Below, one piece after another: positions 20,851 to 33,157 of a stretch of 64,000 bases of DNA. The first letter of the stretch is position 1, and each line of letters starts with the position of its first letter. The stretch comes from Wolfiporia cocos. Taxonomy: Eukaryota > Basidiomycota > Agaricomycetes > Polyporales > Phaeolaceae. The stretch is taken from positions 186,001 through 250,000 of the forward strand of contig JACCLO010000005.1 of NCBI GenBank assembly GCA_029448655.1, read 5' to 3'. Below the pieces are notes generated by a model that was given only the letters and a program-made list of their open reading frames with translations, had not been told where the DNA came from and did not search any database. The position numbers were made by a program, and so were the translations under genes.

Positions 20851-21773
20851 GTTGGCGAGGAGCAGAAAGGAAGATGGATGCCTCGGAGGGGCGTTATCAA
20901 ATTCGCTTAAGACGGGGCGTGCATGTATATCTCTCAGATGACCCTGGCGAGAGAGATAGCGGTGCAGAATTTAAACGCAGGGACGTAGGTTCCTGCGTAT
21001 CTAGAGCGTTGCGCTTTCCGACGGAGAGCCATGGGGCTGGGATCCGTGTCATAGGAGGAAGATTACCAGCCGCTTAAGCACAGGCACACTTTGTCCTGCT
21101 CTGAGTGAACTCTATGTTGATTTGCGATTTGTACAGACGAATGACTGCTCTCACATTTGACGAGGGAAAGCGGTCGTACCTTACAAGTTGTCGGGAGCCA
21201 TCTGCAGATGACTGGTGGGAGAATGGTGTTCACGACCCAACCCTGTCGAATAGGAGCTTGCGATAACGAGGCGAGACAACCACGCTATATACGTCAAGGA
21301 GACTACTGGTCAAGAAAGCTAAGCCAAGCGCGCGGTGGGCGGAGGCACGTGAGGCGGCATCAAATCCGCAATCTCGATCGCGTTTGGCCTGGTTGCCACA
21401 CTAGCCACCGTCGGTGGTCTTCATACTGTTTCATCACCATTGTGTTTTGCTACATTCATCATTCGGTGTCTTGGCCAGCTGAGCAAGGATATATTCGCCT
21501 TCGCATACAGTGGAAGTTATGAACTGCCAGGAGCTGACAGATGTGTGCAGCGATAACGGCCTGTCTTGGGCCTTCGGTGAGGATACGGATATCGCTCAAG
21601 CAGACGCCTGCTCCAGCTTCTTTACAAGTTAGCAAGTCAGTCCAAATCAAATCCCGCGCTGGTTTTCCAATGGCCCGACATATATCAGCGACACCCCCAG
21701 CGCTTTTTGTGCTCTGCAATCCACCTCTTCCTGAACCCGGTCCCTTCTTGGCTTCTCCCGCTATTCGCCTCCC
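20851..21773. other. Intergenic between divergent genes
   Basis: Lies between the deacetylase start (20850, minus) and the permease start (21774, plus), so it should hold both promoters. Frames here (for example 21157-21522) show no recognisable product. No repeats seen. Confidence 0.4.
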
Positions 21774-23906
21774 ATGTCCCACCCAAAACGCAAACCTGAT
21801 CATGGAGACACGACATCGACTATTATTGCTGTTAACTCCAGAGGCCATGGCCATACCGATATCACTGAGCTCCGCCACGCAGACGATGTGTTACTCGCTG
21901 ATCTAGGGTACAAGGCCGAGTTCAAGCGCGAATTTTCGGTGAGCACCACAGATGGTAGAGTCGCGATCCTCTTAGACGATATGCGTAGCTAGTAGAGACC
22001 GTCGCGTTTGCCTTCTCGATCATGGGTGTCATCGCGTCCGTTTCGTCAACATTCTCTTTCCCACTTGCATCGGGTATGTGTGTCTCCGGTACTGCAAGGC
22101 GTATATCCTTTGACCCCTCGTGCAGGCGGCCATGTTGGGATGATCTACGGATGGCTTATACCATCGCTCTTCGTCATGACCGTCGCGGCGTCTATGGCAG
22201 AGCTCGCGTCGTCTATGCCGTATGTCATCACATGCTGAAGCCTCGCATCTGGAAATTCGACAACTCAAGCCTGTCCAGAACGAGTGCCGGACTGTACTAC
22301 TTTTCAGCCAAGATGGCCCCGCCGAAGTACGCTCCCCTCGCGAGCTGGATCACCGGATGGGCGAACATCACCGGCCAGGTGACTCTCGTCTGTTCGATTG
22401 ACTTCACCTGGTGCGTACGCCATGACTCATCTGACAATTCATCCCAGCTTCTCACATAGTCCGTGCTCGTCATCTCGTCCCCTTTGTGCTTCTAGCGCCC
22501 AGATGATCACGAGCGCACTGTCGGTCGGTTCCAACGGGTCTATCGTTTTGGGCGCAGGGCCTACCTACGGGATTCTTCTCGCGATACTGTTTACGCACGG
22601 TATCGTATGCTCTGCCGCAACCAATGTTCTCGCCAGGCTAAACCTATTCTACGTAATTGTTAATGGCGAGTGGGTGTGTCATCACTGCTCTAAATCGCTG
22701 ACCTAGACATGTTGGGGTACAGTGGGGACATCTGTGGCGGCCATCATTGCTTTGCTAGTATGTTCAGGAGATAACAGGGTCTCCACAAGGGTTGCATTCA
22801 CTGATTACGAAAATAATACGGGATGGTCAAATGGTACGCATCTCGAGATCAAGAGAGACTGGTAATTGATAGATCTTGCAGGTGGCTGGGCGTTCCTGCT
22901 TGCATTCACCGCTCCAATGTGGACGTTAACCGGTTGTGAGTAGGCATGTAGGTCCCGCAGCATCACGTCTCAAACACCCGCTGCAGATGATTCAGCCGCC
23001 CATATCGCCGAAGAGACCGCAGGAGCCGCCCGCGCCGCACCGATTGCGATCCTCGTCGGCGTAGGCGCCACGGCCTCTCTCGGGTGGCTCCTCTCCATCG
23101 CCGCCTCTTTCGCGACCGCGTCCGTTCCCGATCTGCTCGCGACGACGCTGCCACTGCCGATGGCGCAGCTCTTCGTCGACGTGCTCGGGCGGCGGGGGAT
23201 GCTCGCGATCTGGAGCTGCATCATCGTCGTGCAGTACGTGACGGGCGCCGCGCAGGGCGTCGACGCGTCGCGCGTCGTGTTTGCGTTCGCGCGCGACAAC
23301 GCCCTGCCCGGCTCGCGGTGGTGGAAGCGCATGAACCGGCACACGCAGACGCCCGTGAACGCGGTGTGGCTCGTCATGGTGCTCGCGGGGATCTGCGGCC
23401 TGCTCGGGTTCTCCGCGACGGCGCTCTCGTCGCTTGCGGGGTCAGTGGCTCGCGTCGCGCCTCGGACCCTTTCGCGATGATGCTTATCGACTTCTGTGCA
23501 GCGCATCAGTGATCGGGTTGTATACATCCTACGTAACGCCGATCTTCCTGCGTATCACCTCAGGAAGGAACAAGCTCGTGAGAGGGCCGTTCTCCCTCGG
23601 ACGGTGGTATCTCCCCATTGGTGCCGTTGCGTGCGCCTGGGTGACGTTCATCGTCGTCCTCCTGCTTTTCCCGTCGTATCAAGCGCCAACGGCGGATACA
23701 ATGAGTACGCAAGACTTGATCAGATCTGGCTATGCGCAATGCTGATCGTAGATCATCCAGATTATGCCGTTGTGATCATCATGGCGGTGTTCCTCTTCGC
23801 ATCGGCATCATGGATCGTCTCGGCAAGAAAGTGGTTCAAGGGTCCTGTCACCAATGTCAACGAAAGTAGTAGAGAGGCGACTATTGACGAGAAGCAGGAT
23901 CTCTAG
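21774..23906 (+). CDS. Amino-acid/GABA permease, APC superfamily
   Basis: The first exon is 21774-21938, and about eight further exons end with TAG at 23906. Reading across introns gives a continuous APC transporter: N-terminal LGYKAEFKREFS, then FAFSIMGVIASVSSTFSFPL, GGHVGMIYGWLIPSLFV, MAELASSMPTSAGLYYF, SWITGWANITGQVTL, GPTYGILLAILFTHG, PMWTLTGYDSAAHIAEET, RVVFAFARDNALPGS and SLGRWYLPIGA, with about twelve hydrophobic segments. This is the order of motifs in fungal GABA/choline/amino-acid permeases, including the amphipathic E-E-T segment after GYDSAAH. Role: proton-coupled uptake of amino acids across plasma or vacuolar membrane. One intron (about 22666-22721) appears to start with GC (AATG/GCGAGT...GTACAG/TGGGG), with branch CTGAC. 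Start of exon 2 (about 21998) is less certain. Looks intact. Confidence 0.85.
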
Positions 23907-24298
23907 GCCTGATAACCTATTGTGCGCGGGAGGTAATGTAGCCAATCAGGAAAATATTTGAACTACACTCTGAATGTGGGTAAGGGTGTGCGCCGTGCAG
24001 GATGCCCGCGAGCCTGTCTCGATCGATCGTCGCATACTAGTACTGTTCGGTTTGAGATCCGATGTTGACCATCTTCGCGCCGTAAGGGTACAAGTGAACA
24101 CAACATGAATTAAGCTTAGACAACAATGTGCCGATAGGTATTTGTCGATGACACTTCCATAAATGTCATGTGTTCCCAAACAGCTCGGTAAGCATGGTAG
24201 TAAATGTGTCCCCCCCTGCGAGGGCATTGGTTCATTATCAGATGGTTATCCGCAAAACGAAAAGATACATTTAGCATACTAGAACATGATATCAACTA
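23907..24298. other. Intergenic between convergent genes
   Basis: Holds the 3' flanks of the permease and of the minus-strand gene ending at 24299. No gene or repeat seen. Confidence 0.5.
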
Positions 24299-25614
24299 TT
24301 ATGCATCGCTCTTTTCCGTTAGTGTCCTGAGGACGCCCATCATCTTCAGGAACGATGCGGCAGAGACCGATGCTCCTTTGCCCGCGGACCCGATAAACGG
24401 CTTCAAAGTACCCTTAGTGCGACCAAGCCGGTACTCATCCAGAAGTTTCTCGACCATGCCGGCCTTCACCCCCGCAATACGCGCAATTTCTTCACGTAAC
24501 CGTATATCGCCGTCAGCGAGTCCGCGATCAACGCAGGACTGATAGACTCCAAGGAATGTTTGCCCGCGACCATTGGCCGTGAGCAAATGCGGATGTGTAA
24601 AATACCGGTACGGCTTCGACACGAAAATTACGCGCGGGTGTGTCAGAGAGTCTGTGGCGGGGATGCTCGAGTGGGAAAGGTCGAGCCCAATGCGAGGAGA
24701 GCGGTAGATCTCCGGACGTTTCGTCTGAATGTCTTTCGACCTGGGTTCGAGCTGCAGGCGCGTGCCTGCGGCTTTAGATTCCGCTGTGTTATTAGCCATT
24801 GCAGAAATGTCGCCGCCCCATTTTTCGTTGACTAGATCAATGATACTAGCCGCTTTGCTGATGCGGAGGATCTCATCGACTAGAAGAGATGGGCCTGAAA
24901 TAACAACGCCGTCCGGTATACGACGGATGGAGCGCAAGAGAACGCCACCGCGAATTGCTCCATGAGGGGATATCTTCGACCTTTTTGAAGAATCGTTGGA
25001 GCCCGAAGAAAAGTAGCGTGAGGTACGTATAAGAGGGGTCCCGATTGTGAGATCGAGCCCCTTGCGAGTCCCTCCTCGATATCCAGCTACACTCTTTCCT
25101 GGCACTGCAGAGCTGGGAGATCTGCGCGGTGCGCGGTGGAAGTACCTGATTATTTTGACAGGAAGAACTGAGATAGCCGTGAAAACTAATAAGTGCGTGC
25201 TCACCACTGTCCACTCTGTTTTTGCTCTTCACTGCCATGCGTGAAAGGATCCTCATGAAGACCTTTGTACTGCATGTAGAACTCAATCTCTAGCAGCTCA
25301 TAAGAGGTTTGTACCTCTCGTGCAGAGACCGTCAGGTGTTGCTCAAGCAGCAAAAGGTCGGAAATCCTGTTGAACCGCTCCAGCATATCCTTGTTTGAGG
25401 ACACGTCGCTGAAGTCAAGAAGCTCTGATAATTCAGATATCGGGCTTTCGCTGGTATAACAAAGGAGGGATGAGGCAGTTCCGACGCTAGATTGATCATC
25501 CATGATTATGCGGTCATGGCCACTCAGAGGTCCCTGCTGAGAGCCGGGGGAAGATTTAGATGCGGGATTCGTGTCGTCAGAGACAGCAGAATGCTTTCTC
25601 TTGAGGCTTGACAT
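24299..25614 (-). CDS. Conserved fungal protein, function uncertain
   Basis: Exons 25205-25614 and 24299-25145, joined over a 59-bp intron (GTGAGC...AATCAG), give 418 aa. The N-terminal ~50 residues are Ser-rich. A helical part follows (LLLLEQHLTVSAREVQTSYE), then HEDPFTHG...GQWYFHRAP, GYRGGTRKGLDLTIG, GGVLLRSIRRI, GVVISGPSLLVDEIL, PRIGLDLS, RVIFVSKPYRYFTHPHLLTANGRG (split by me from a longer run) and a C-terminal GTLKPFIGSAGKG. The RGG...G(L/I)D...GG(V/I)L.RS...GPS(L)..DE(L) pattern recalls methylpurine-DNA-glycosylase-like folds, but I am not sure. In any case it is a well-preserved gene with purifying-selection look (clean splice and frame). Confidence 0.65.
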
Positions 25615-26229
25615 CTAATTGGGCGTCAGGTGAGCAAGGTAGTAGCAATGAGACGCGTTATCGTATGTGGCAAAATTAATCAGGTCAGTCTGCTGCGACT
25701 CACTTGCAAGTGGGCGAGGAGCGAGCATCAGGTGCAGTCTGTGATGCTTCTCATATGACGTGTGACATACGCGTCGCATAGCAATCGCGTGTTTGTTGCC
25801 CATGTTCGGTCCACTTAGTTCCGACGGTTTACCGCCCGAAGGGGACTAGCGCCGGCGCTCGCGCGTGCCGCGTCGTGCCGGGCGTCCCTCTCGCGTGGCC
25901 CCACGTGCGCGCCAGATCGATCGGGCGCCACTGGCGCCTCGGACGCACATCCTGGCATCCGCGCCGTCGCGCCCCTCCCGCCGCCTTCCGCCCCCCCCCC
26001 CCGATTCGTCCTGTTCGCGCCGTACTCGCCGCCGTTCGCCGTTTCTGTCGCCGCCTGCACGTCGCCCTGGTCGCGTTCGAAACGCGTCCCTGTCACGCGT
26101 CTTCTGGGGTCCCCTGTCGACCCCGCCTCGCTCGGCCTGCACTCGCGGTCCTCGATGCGCCGCCGCTCGCGCTTCTTGCCGCCGCCTGGGCCACGCCGCA
26201 TGGGCACGCGACTGCGGTGAGTTTTATTG
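25615..26229. other. Intergenic, GC-rich, no gene supported
   Basis: Contains the upstream region of the gene at 25614 and a C10 homopolymer (about 25993). Long frames on both strands (25815-26270) are Arg/Pro-rich GC artefacts. Confidence 0.4.
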
Positions 26230-27340
26230 CTCTTGAATTTTTCTCAGAACGTGCAAGGGACGCATGCTGAGGATGTAACATTGCACGGGACGCGTACGTC
26301 GCGCAACGGGTTGCACGCGTTGCGAACCATGCGGACGGACGTGACGACGATGCTGCAGGGTGTCCAGCGGTGCCGCACGACATGCACCTCGGGCAGGGCC
26401 CCATGCAGAGCGCGCTCGGCCTGCCGGCCGTAGCAGCACTCCCGTGCGGCATTGACGCAGCAGGCGGCATAGATGTTATGCCTCGCAGCGATCTGCGGGC
26501 CTCTGTCAGGTGCACGCACCCAGGCTCGGGATGCAGCCTCCGATGCAGCAGAACAGCTTCGGCTCGCCCGTGGCGCTGGGGCACCGGCCGCATCGAGCGT
26601 CCCCTCAGAGCAGCGGGACGCACTCCCAGAGCCATACGTTCACGGGTCACCCGTCCAATATGCATCCGAAACGACGTGCTAGCTCCCCCTGAGTGCGGCG
26701 TGCCCCCAACAGCGCGTGGACAGTGCGTTACCGATGAACTTCCAGAACCAACGCTTCCCGCCCAGTGGCGGCATTGGCGGCGAGGAGATGAACGGCAGCA
26801 CGCACGAACTTCTGCTACGGACACCGACCCGGCTCGCTAATGACAACGCCCGCACAGCTTTCCGCATCGCAAGGCCCGCTGGACGGAAAACCCGCTCGGC
26901 CAGCGCTCGCAGACATTCACGCAGACATTCACGCCGTACTGTCAACGTCACCCATCGCCCCGCCTGGACCAGCTCATGCACTGCCCGCAGTCGCGGCAGG
27001 GTGCTCCCCGCCATCCTTCCAACAGGCGGCAGCAGCAGCCTCGGCCACCGACGTCGCGCACGCCGCAACCGCCGAAGGCACCTCAACAGCAGCCACCGCA
27101 ACCGCAACGGCCACAGCTCCCCATGATCTCCGGGATGCTTGGTCCGCAGACCTCAGAGCGAAGCGGTGGACTCGTCTGCGGGCTTATCGGTGGGCGGTGC
27201 GGGCGATCAGCGGTTCGTGCATACAGAACCCTCAGCAGGCCAGCAGCACCTTTGTCGCGATTGGGGAACCCGCAGGACAACGCAGCGCGGTGTGTCGCAA
27301 GGGCAGTACGCGGATTCAGGGTGGATAGGAACGTGTAGTA
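26230..27340 (+). pseudogene. Degenerate Gln/Pro/Met-rich coding relic
   Basis: Plus-strand text in shifting frames reads like pieces of one low-complexity protein: MHLGQGPMQSALGLPAV (26370 frame), GMQPPMQQNSFGSPVALG (26510 frame), SALPMNFQNQRFPPSGG (26716 frame) and QAPQ/PPKAPQQQPPQPQRP (26976 frame). No single frame or set of introns joins them, so I read it as a frameshifted relic of a Q/P-rich protein, such as a transcription co-regulator. Identity unknown. Confidence 0.3.
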
Positions 27341-27451
27341 TGTCTCGTTTGTGTTTTCTGTTGCTGTCGCTCGCATCCATCGGTCGTTAACTTATGCGCA
27401 CTGTATGATATCCATGTATCCGTATTTTAGAGCCGTACTTTAGAGCATCAC

Positions 27452-27682
27452 CTATTTAGAAGCATCCTTCCCCTGCAGGACAGTGACCACGTCGAGGTTG
27501 ATGAGCTTCTCGGACGGGGGCAGTGAACCCTCCACCCAACCCTTCCAGCTCTTGCGTACCGCGGTCCACTTCTTCTTTGCCGGCCGCTGCGGCACTGGCG
27601 GCGGTGTGGAGGAGTCAGTGCTGCGATGTTGAATGTCCAGGTCCTCATCGTCATAGGGTGTCTGTGGCCGCTTCGACGACAT
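27452..27682 (-). CDS. Small basic hypothetical protein
   Basis: A 76-aa frame starting at 27682, MSSKRPQTPYDDEDLD..., with a Pro-rich hinge and the C-terminal block KSWKGWVEGSLPPSEKLINLD. That block looks like a conserved short motif (W-x-G-W-V-x-G-x-x-P-P-x-E-K-L-I) that I associate with uncharacterised small proteins of mushrooms. The upstream in-frame extension to 27904 is less convincing as coding. Function unknown; it could be repeat-associated. Confidence 0.45.
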   Translation of the reverse strand: MSSKRPQTPYDDEDLDIQHRSTDSSTPPPVPQRPAKKKWTAVRKSWKGWVEGSLPPSEKLINLDVVTVLQGKDASK

Positions 27683-28482
27683 GGCCGCTTGCAGAGCGGC
27701 CGTGGGCTGTGCGCACGAGCATGTAATAGATAAAATCCTATATGTGAATAAGTAATCAACGCGCTGTCTTGCCTGATGCGCTATCAGTACGTACCTGAAG
27801 GTTTTCAAGTGCAATATGTGGTGATGAAGCTGTTCGACAAGAAGAACAGGGGAGCATTTAGCGCCAGTGCTACTGTTCAGAGGAGCGCTCGTCGACACCT
27901 GCAACGATTAATGCAGTATGGCATAGCAGCCGAGCTAACAGCCAGCTTAAAAGTTTGGGAGTCATACCAGAGCATCGTGATGAATATATACTGAGCAGTT
28001 GAGCATCAGTAAAAGGTAACCAGAGGAGCAAAATCTGGGACAGTACCTGATTTACGAGAAAAGACGGTGAAAAGTCGGGTTCAGGCGAGGAAAGCTAATG
28101 ATTTACGGGTTGATATATATCGATTTACGGGAAGTGGCGGCGCCACCGAGCAAGCGCTCACAGCGATTACTGCCACAAATTCGGAATATTACGTTCACCG
28201 TTCTACGAAGAGAACGTAGGGCTAGAATAGTACTAGACGCAGTTTAGACCCATGTCATATATTTCTACAAGATTCTGGTTGTCCTTGAAAATGTGGCCGA
28301 CACGCGGTAAACGTTGTATACATGAAAAGCTCTCCATGCCACGACTGAATAAACGATGGCTTCTGAGAAATCAACATAAATCTAGCTATTCTAAGCCAGT
28401 GAAAGAGCAGAAGAAAGGCCAAAATTAGTGCCCACATACTTTTTTGAAGCTGAGAGAATGAGGACTCACCTATCAATCAAGT
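27683..28482. other. Intergenic, no gene seen
   Basis: Only short frames (27776-27994 plus, 28255-28476 minus) with no recognised motif. A lower-GC stretch from 27,990. Confidence 0.4.
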
Positions 28483-29237
28483 CTACAAGCACCGGATCAC
28501 CTTGAACTCCGCTATGAGAAAATGCTTTCCATCATGGCCCTTCATCACTTTGAAATGGAATACCACGCGAACATTGCGATTGAAGGGGATGTGCGCTGGC
28601 ATTTCCGGAGTATATCGTTGTCCCCTTGTATTGTAGAGTGGGAGATTGCCTCCGATTGTCTGTGGAATGCCAGATCCCATTGAATATCGCACAGAGGGTG
28701 TTATGAAAATGCAAAAAACGCGCCCGGTTAAACGTAGCAAGCCAATGCACTCGCAAAGATACAATTTCATCCAGGGTCTCAGGTGACATAAGGCAGGATA
28801 GATCAAGCGGTTCCGGGAATAGGGAAGCAATGTATTCAATTGCACTACCGACTCTCCGCCAGTGCGCGATTGACAAATCCTGGGCCAGCTTCAATCCAGC
28901 ATGATGCAACTGGAGTCCCTGATAGCAGTGTTCGCTGACAAGCCGAAGAGAGATAGCAGCTGTGTGTAGAGATTCGACCGATGATTTCCAGGACAAGGGG
29001 GGGTGTATTGGAGGGAGCTTCGATGCTTAGATGCCGAGGGATTCGTAGCTCCATAGCACAGATCCAGACTCCCTCGGCCATATGTACGAAGCACAAGGGA
29101 TGCCCTCTCAAGCCAGTAGCCCCGGCTACTATAGGATAGAGTGTGAACCCGTGGACATAGTCCAGCAGCTCTTGGCGGCTGTTAGAAGGCATTATGATAG
29201 AGAGATAACACAGTCGAAGGTCGTCAAACTCTATCAA
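28483..29237 (-). pseudogene. Hypothetical protein with apparent frameshift
   Basis: Two overlapping minus-strand frames, 28845-29237 and 28532-28996, read as one protein if a 1-base slip is allowed in a C-rich run (about 28995-29005). The first reads MPSNSRQELLDYVHGFTL...ELRIPRHLSIEAPSNT and the second continues SWKSSVESLHTAAISLRLVS...HWRRVGSAIEYIASLF. Helical and uncharged overall; no motif recognised. It could be a sequencing slip in an intact gene or a young pseudogene. Confidence 0.35.
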
Positions 29238-29880
29238 ACTCTATCGCTTCAGGGCAGAGGCTGGACTACACATGCCAGCCTCCATTATGTCACTCTTTCC
29301 AGCAGTCCCAGTTAAGACAGGGTGCCACAGCTCACACCGGTGCTGATTTTATTATATTCTTTTCTTTCAACATCTTACAATATAGTGGGTGCGGTGCAGA
29401 GGCCAGGCCAAAATACCAACCGACGTTGCGTGCCAGGGAGTGGAGCAGATAGCCTCGCAGTGACTGTGGCATTGAATGTGGCGCGTGTGGCAGACTCGAG
29501 ACATGCCAAAATAGGCATTCTAGCGCTCGCCCGAGCGAGCGGGAGCGCGGGTGGGCGCCAATCTGGGTTTATTACGGTTTACTGCCAAGGTGATAAACCA
29601 AGTCAGAAATGCCAACTTAACACAACACCGAGCATTCTGTCAAGTATACTTGGGAGTAGTTGACTAATAATGCCAAGGAAATGCCCTGCATGTTCGAGAT
29701 TCAAAACTCATTCCCGATAAGGTGTTTCGTATCTTCTCTACGGTTCCAACATGTTCAACCGCCATCAAGAAGAGTATAAAGTGTGCGCGACCCCGATCAC
29801 CTCTTTCAGACTACTCTCCCAGCTCCGCAGTCTCTCAGTTCAGGGATCGCTCCGTTGCATTTATCTCATTCTAGACAACA
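29238..29880. other. Intergenic, no gene seen
   Basis: Upstream region shared by the minus-strand hypothetical (29237) and the plus-strand gene starting at 29881. No repeats noticed. Confidence 0.4.
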
Positions 29881-32442
29881 AATGTCGCACAATACTGAAA
29901 CATCTGCCGTCAGTAACAAGGGAGAAAGTGATGACGAGGTGGAATGGATAAGTCCACCTGTTTATAATGCAGGCCTCCAAACGTCGTATGATATTCAGGC
30001 AAGAACTCTCTTTCCCGAGGATTTTGAACGTATCGGTGAGTGAGTTGACCATGTTCCAGATTATGTGATATATTCAGATTGTTTTACATACACAGTGAGA
30101 AAGCATGGCGCAGTGGAATTCGTACTCGATCCCCATAATCCAGAAGTAGGTCGATCATTCGCGATTTACACATGTATCTCATGCAGTCGATGCTTTTGGT
30201 GATAACTACACTCTGCGAAACAGAGAGTGGTTGGTCTAGCCGAACCTACTGGCTTCATCAATAAATGTGATGAGCTCAGTTTCGAACGGTTTGGACAGGG
30301 GATACACGGTAAGATCGTTTTCTGCGCTACAGGCCCGCTCTCCATCAACTCATCATACGTTGCCACACTCTAGCACTGTCAGACATCATGCATACCATGA
30401 GCAGCAAAGGGCTTGTGCGCCTTGCAACGGGCCAACTTCAACGTGCCATCTCAGTATGGGATCGTCTGCAAACCGACCCACTCTACCTCTATGCGCGCAT
30501 CGAACGACGTGCTCGCAATGCACCAGAGACATTTCCTTCATCTGCGATGGGTACCGGATCCTCTGTTCCGGGTCCCACACCTGCAGAACTTCTTTCACGT
30601 CAGCGCTTCGTTGGCATGACTGCACGCTACATCTTGCAGAGTGCGCTGGTAGACATCGGGCACTGGTCTTGCGTGCTTGCATACCTGCGTGATGTCGAGG
30701 GCCTGGATGAGCGTGAGGGGAGATTTGGCGCGCGTGAACGGCGGGGAAAGATAATGGCGCAAGTGAAGAGGATACTGGACACATTGCAGAGCAACCTGCT
30801 TGTCGACTTTGCTAGCGCTTTGTCAATGCTCCCGGATGTCCGACCCTACGCGGAGCGTGTAAAGGTATGTATGGCTCTGTTGGGACAACCAATGAAGAAC
30901 TGACAGGATCGTTGTTTGTGTCAGAACTACGGTGATTATACAGGCGCAGCAATTGGGTACAACTGGTCGAAATACCCCAATATGCTCGGGATTCTCACAG
31001 AACTTAACACTCTGAGGGGCGCGTTCCTCCGCTTCCTTGCGCAAGTCTTGGGGAGCCACGACGACTTTGAAAATAGGGAGCGATACCTGAAGGATATTTC
31101 GAATGCTGTGTCCAAAGCAAGCCAATCAGAGCTCGATGCATTAGGTCCTGACGTACTCAACGCATGGGGTGAAGTAGAGATGATCACTGTAAGCATCAGG
31201 ACTCCTTCCTTATATCTATGGCTGAATGTTGCGGTTGTTCATATATAGGATATCATCATGATTTTGGGGACTGATGATGAGGACTGGGTAAATATCCGAC
31301 CGGACGCGCGTCTCTTGGAGCACATACGAAACAACGCGCGGTCAGCAGACGTTTTCGAAGCTGCCATGATTAACAAATACACCAAAAATGCTGAAGCATT
31401 GAAGTCGGAGGATAATTTCAAGAAGTTCTGGGAGGAATTGCGAAAATCCTCACTGAAGAACGCTAGAAAGCCACTAGAGAAAGTAGGGTGCAGTCAAATT
31501 GTTAGCCTAATGGCTACTTACAGCATGATCGTATACGTCTATAGCTGGTATTCTTCGAATCGCCTGCGCCAACGTGGAGGCATGGTCCCGGTTTACAAGC
31601 CGTTAACACCCCTACTGGAATAAACATTGAGCCGAGTACCGCCCCAAAACTTACCAAGACACAGAGGAAGAAAGCGAGGAGATATCAGCAGCGCCTTGCC
31701 CGGATGACTGAAGGCGTAGCTGTTGACGGCACCTCTGAAGGGAAGGATATTGCTCCGACAACAGCAGACATATCGACCCCTGCGGCAGCACAAGTAGCCG
31801 GGCCATCCCAGGCCTACGTTGTGCTCTCCGCGCCACTCGAGGCAGTTCCGGAGCCCATTGTCCCTCGGGCGCCGAAGATCAAGACGAGGGGTGTCGCAGA
31901 CGTTTCCCGTATTGAAGCGAGAGACGTAGAGCCTGTTCAGAATATCACAGAGAGAAAATCGAACGTACCGGCGGTCTACGCGCTTGGAAAGTCATACAAT
32001 ACAATGGAACGACTACTCGTACGAAACGAAGGTTCAATGGATTGGCACGATTTTGAAAGGGCAAGTAGATTGCCGTCTAACGCTATGACATGACTATCTG
32101 ACGTGCCTGAAGATGATGGTTCAGCTCCATTTTAAAGTGATACCCACCTCCGGATCTGCAATTGTATTTTCGCCACCCGGTGAGTGTCTATTCTCTGGAC
32201 ACAGATTACTTACGCATAGCAATGCGTAGAGTCTGCCAATACAACCCCATTCTTCATGCACAGGTGAGCATTTTCAATGATAGCTGACCCTATCTGGCAG
32301 TTAATTATCCATATCAAGGCCTCATGGGAGTGCGATGGAACCTTGGAAAGTGCGGGAAGTCGGGAAACGGCTGAAAAAGCAATATGGTTGGTGCATCGAG
32401 TGGTTCGGCGATTCGAAGACATCAAGCATTCTAGCTCAATGA
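29881..32442 (+). CDS. Multi-exon protein with HicA/YcfA-like C-terminal domain
   Basis: The start MSHNTETSAVSNKGESDDEV is at 29881. Exons join by short introns through FERI/VRKHGAVEFVLD, FINKCDELSFERFG, SDIMHTMSSKGLVRLATG, VGMTARYILQSALVDIGHWS, NYGDYTGAAIGYNWSKYPN, a Glu/Lys-rich helical part (31258-31480) and a basic linker KLTKTQRKKARRYQQRLARM. The end reads MERLLVRNEGSMDWHDFERA, then MVQLHFKVIPTSGSAIVFSPP, then SISRPHGSAMEPWKVREVGK and RLKKQYGW. The pattern W-x-D-F-x-x-A...GSA-x-x-F-x-P...RPH...R-x-x-G-x-R-L-K-x-x-Y-G-W resembles a HicA/YcfA mRNA-interferase-like fold (double-stranded RNA-binding-like) that Agaricomycetes carry at the C-terminus of long proteins. Whether it cleaves RNA is unknown. 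Splice sites near the last exons were inferred from frame. Confidence 0.5.
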
Positions 32443-33157
32443 TCTCGAGATGTATAGGCTCTTTTCTGTGTCTTATGTGTACAATAGTTGGGTTATGATT
32501 TAGTGATGCAAGAGGACAACTGATGTATCGTGATATTTATGGCAGCAGTTCAACTCGGGATGTATCCATATACCAATACTTCATCCAACGTTCATCGATG
32601 ATTCTCCTGCAGCATGCTTAGCAATTGCTATGCAGAGACTTCAGCGTAAATGGGCCTATAAGGACGGATCTGCTGCGGGCGCCAGAGGACAGAATTTATC
32701 GATCGATCTGAGCTCGCGGGAAGTGCTCCTGTACGTGCGGCATGGCGGCACGCCACACCTGTCTCAAGATCTCAACGGCCAGCCTTCGAAATACACAGCA
32801 TCTCTACACTGGATCATGCTATTGATAGATAAGACTGGTATGCGTCACTATGCAAGAGGTCCATTCGTAGCATCATAGATGCAATAATTGCGTGACTCCC
32901 GATCCGCTCATATCCCTAGTTCCAGTGTCCATACTCTAGAGAGTCCATGCTCGTATTCAACTGTTGAAATCGGTATGTATCCAAGTCCTGCCAGCCTCTC
33001 CGTCTTCCCTGAACGAAGACGATGATGGACTATGAGTGAGTCGAGACGGTACGGTGGTTTGCGGCTGCAATGCACTTACCTCATTTGCTAGCTATAACGT
33101 GGCATCGACGAGGTACACTCGCCTCGCCTCAAGGCCTAGCCCTGGTATATGTTTCAA
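32443..33157. other. Between convergent genes, no gene supported
   Basis: One plus-strand frame of 82 codons (32630-32878) has ordinary composition but no motif. The rest is short frames. It lies between the 3' ends of the HicA-like and MLKL-like genes. Confidence 0.35.

Noticed and set aside
24873..25286. Minus-strand 137-aa frame overlapping the 418-aa gene
   Set aside because: Lies out of frame over the intron and exon 2; the spliced reading preserves conserved GYRGGTRKG text instead.
25815..26270. Arg/Gly-rich long frames on both strands
   Set aside because: High GC and simple composition; no start context, splice logic or motif.
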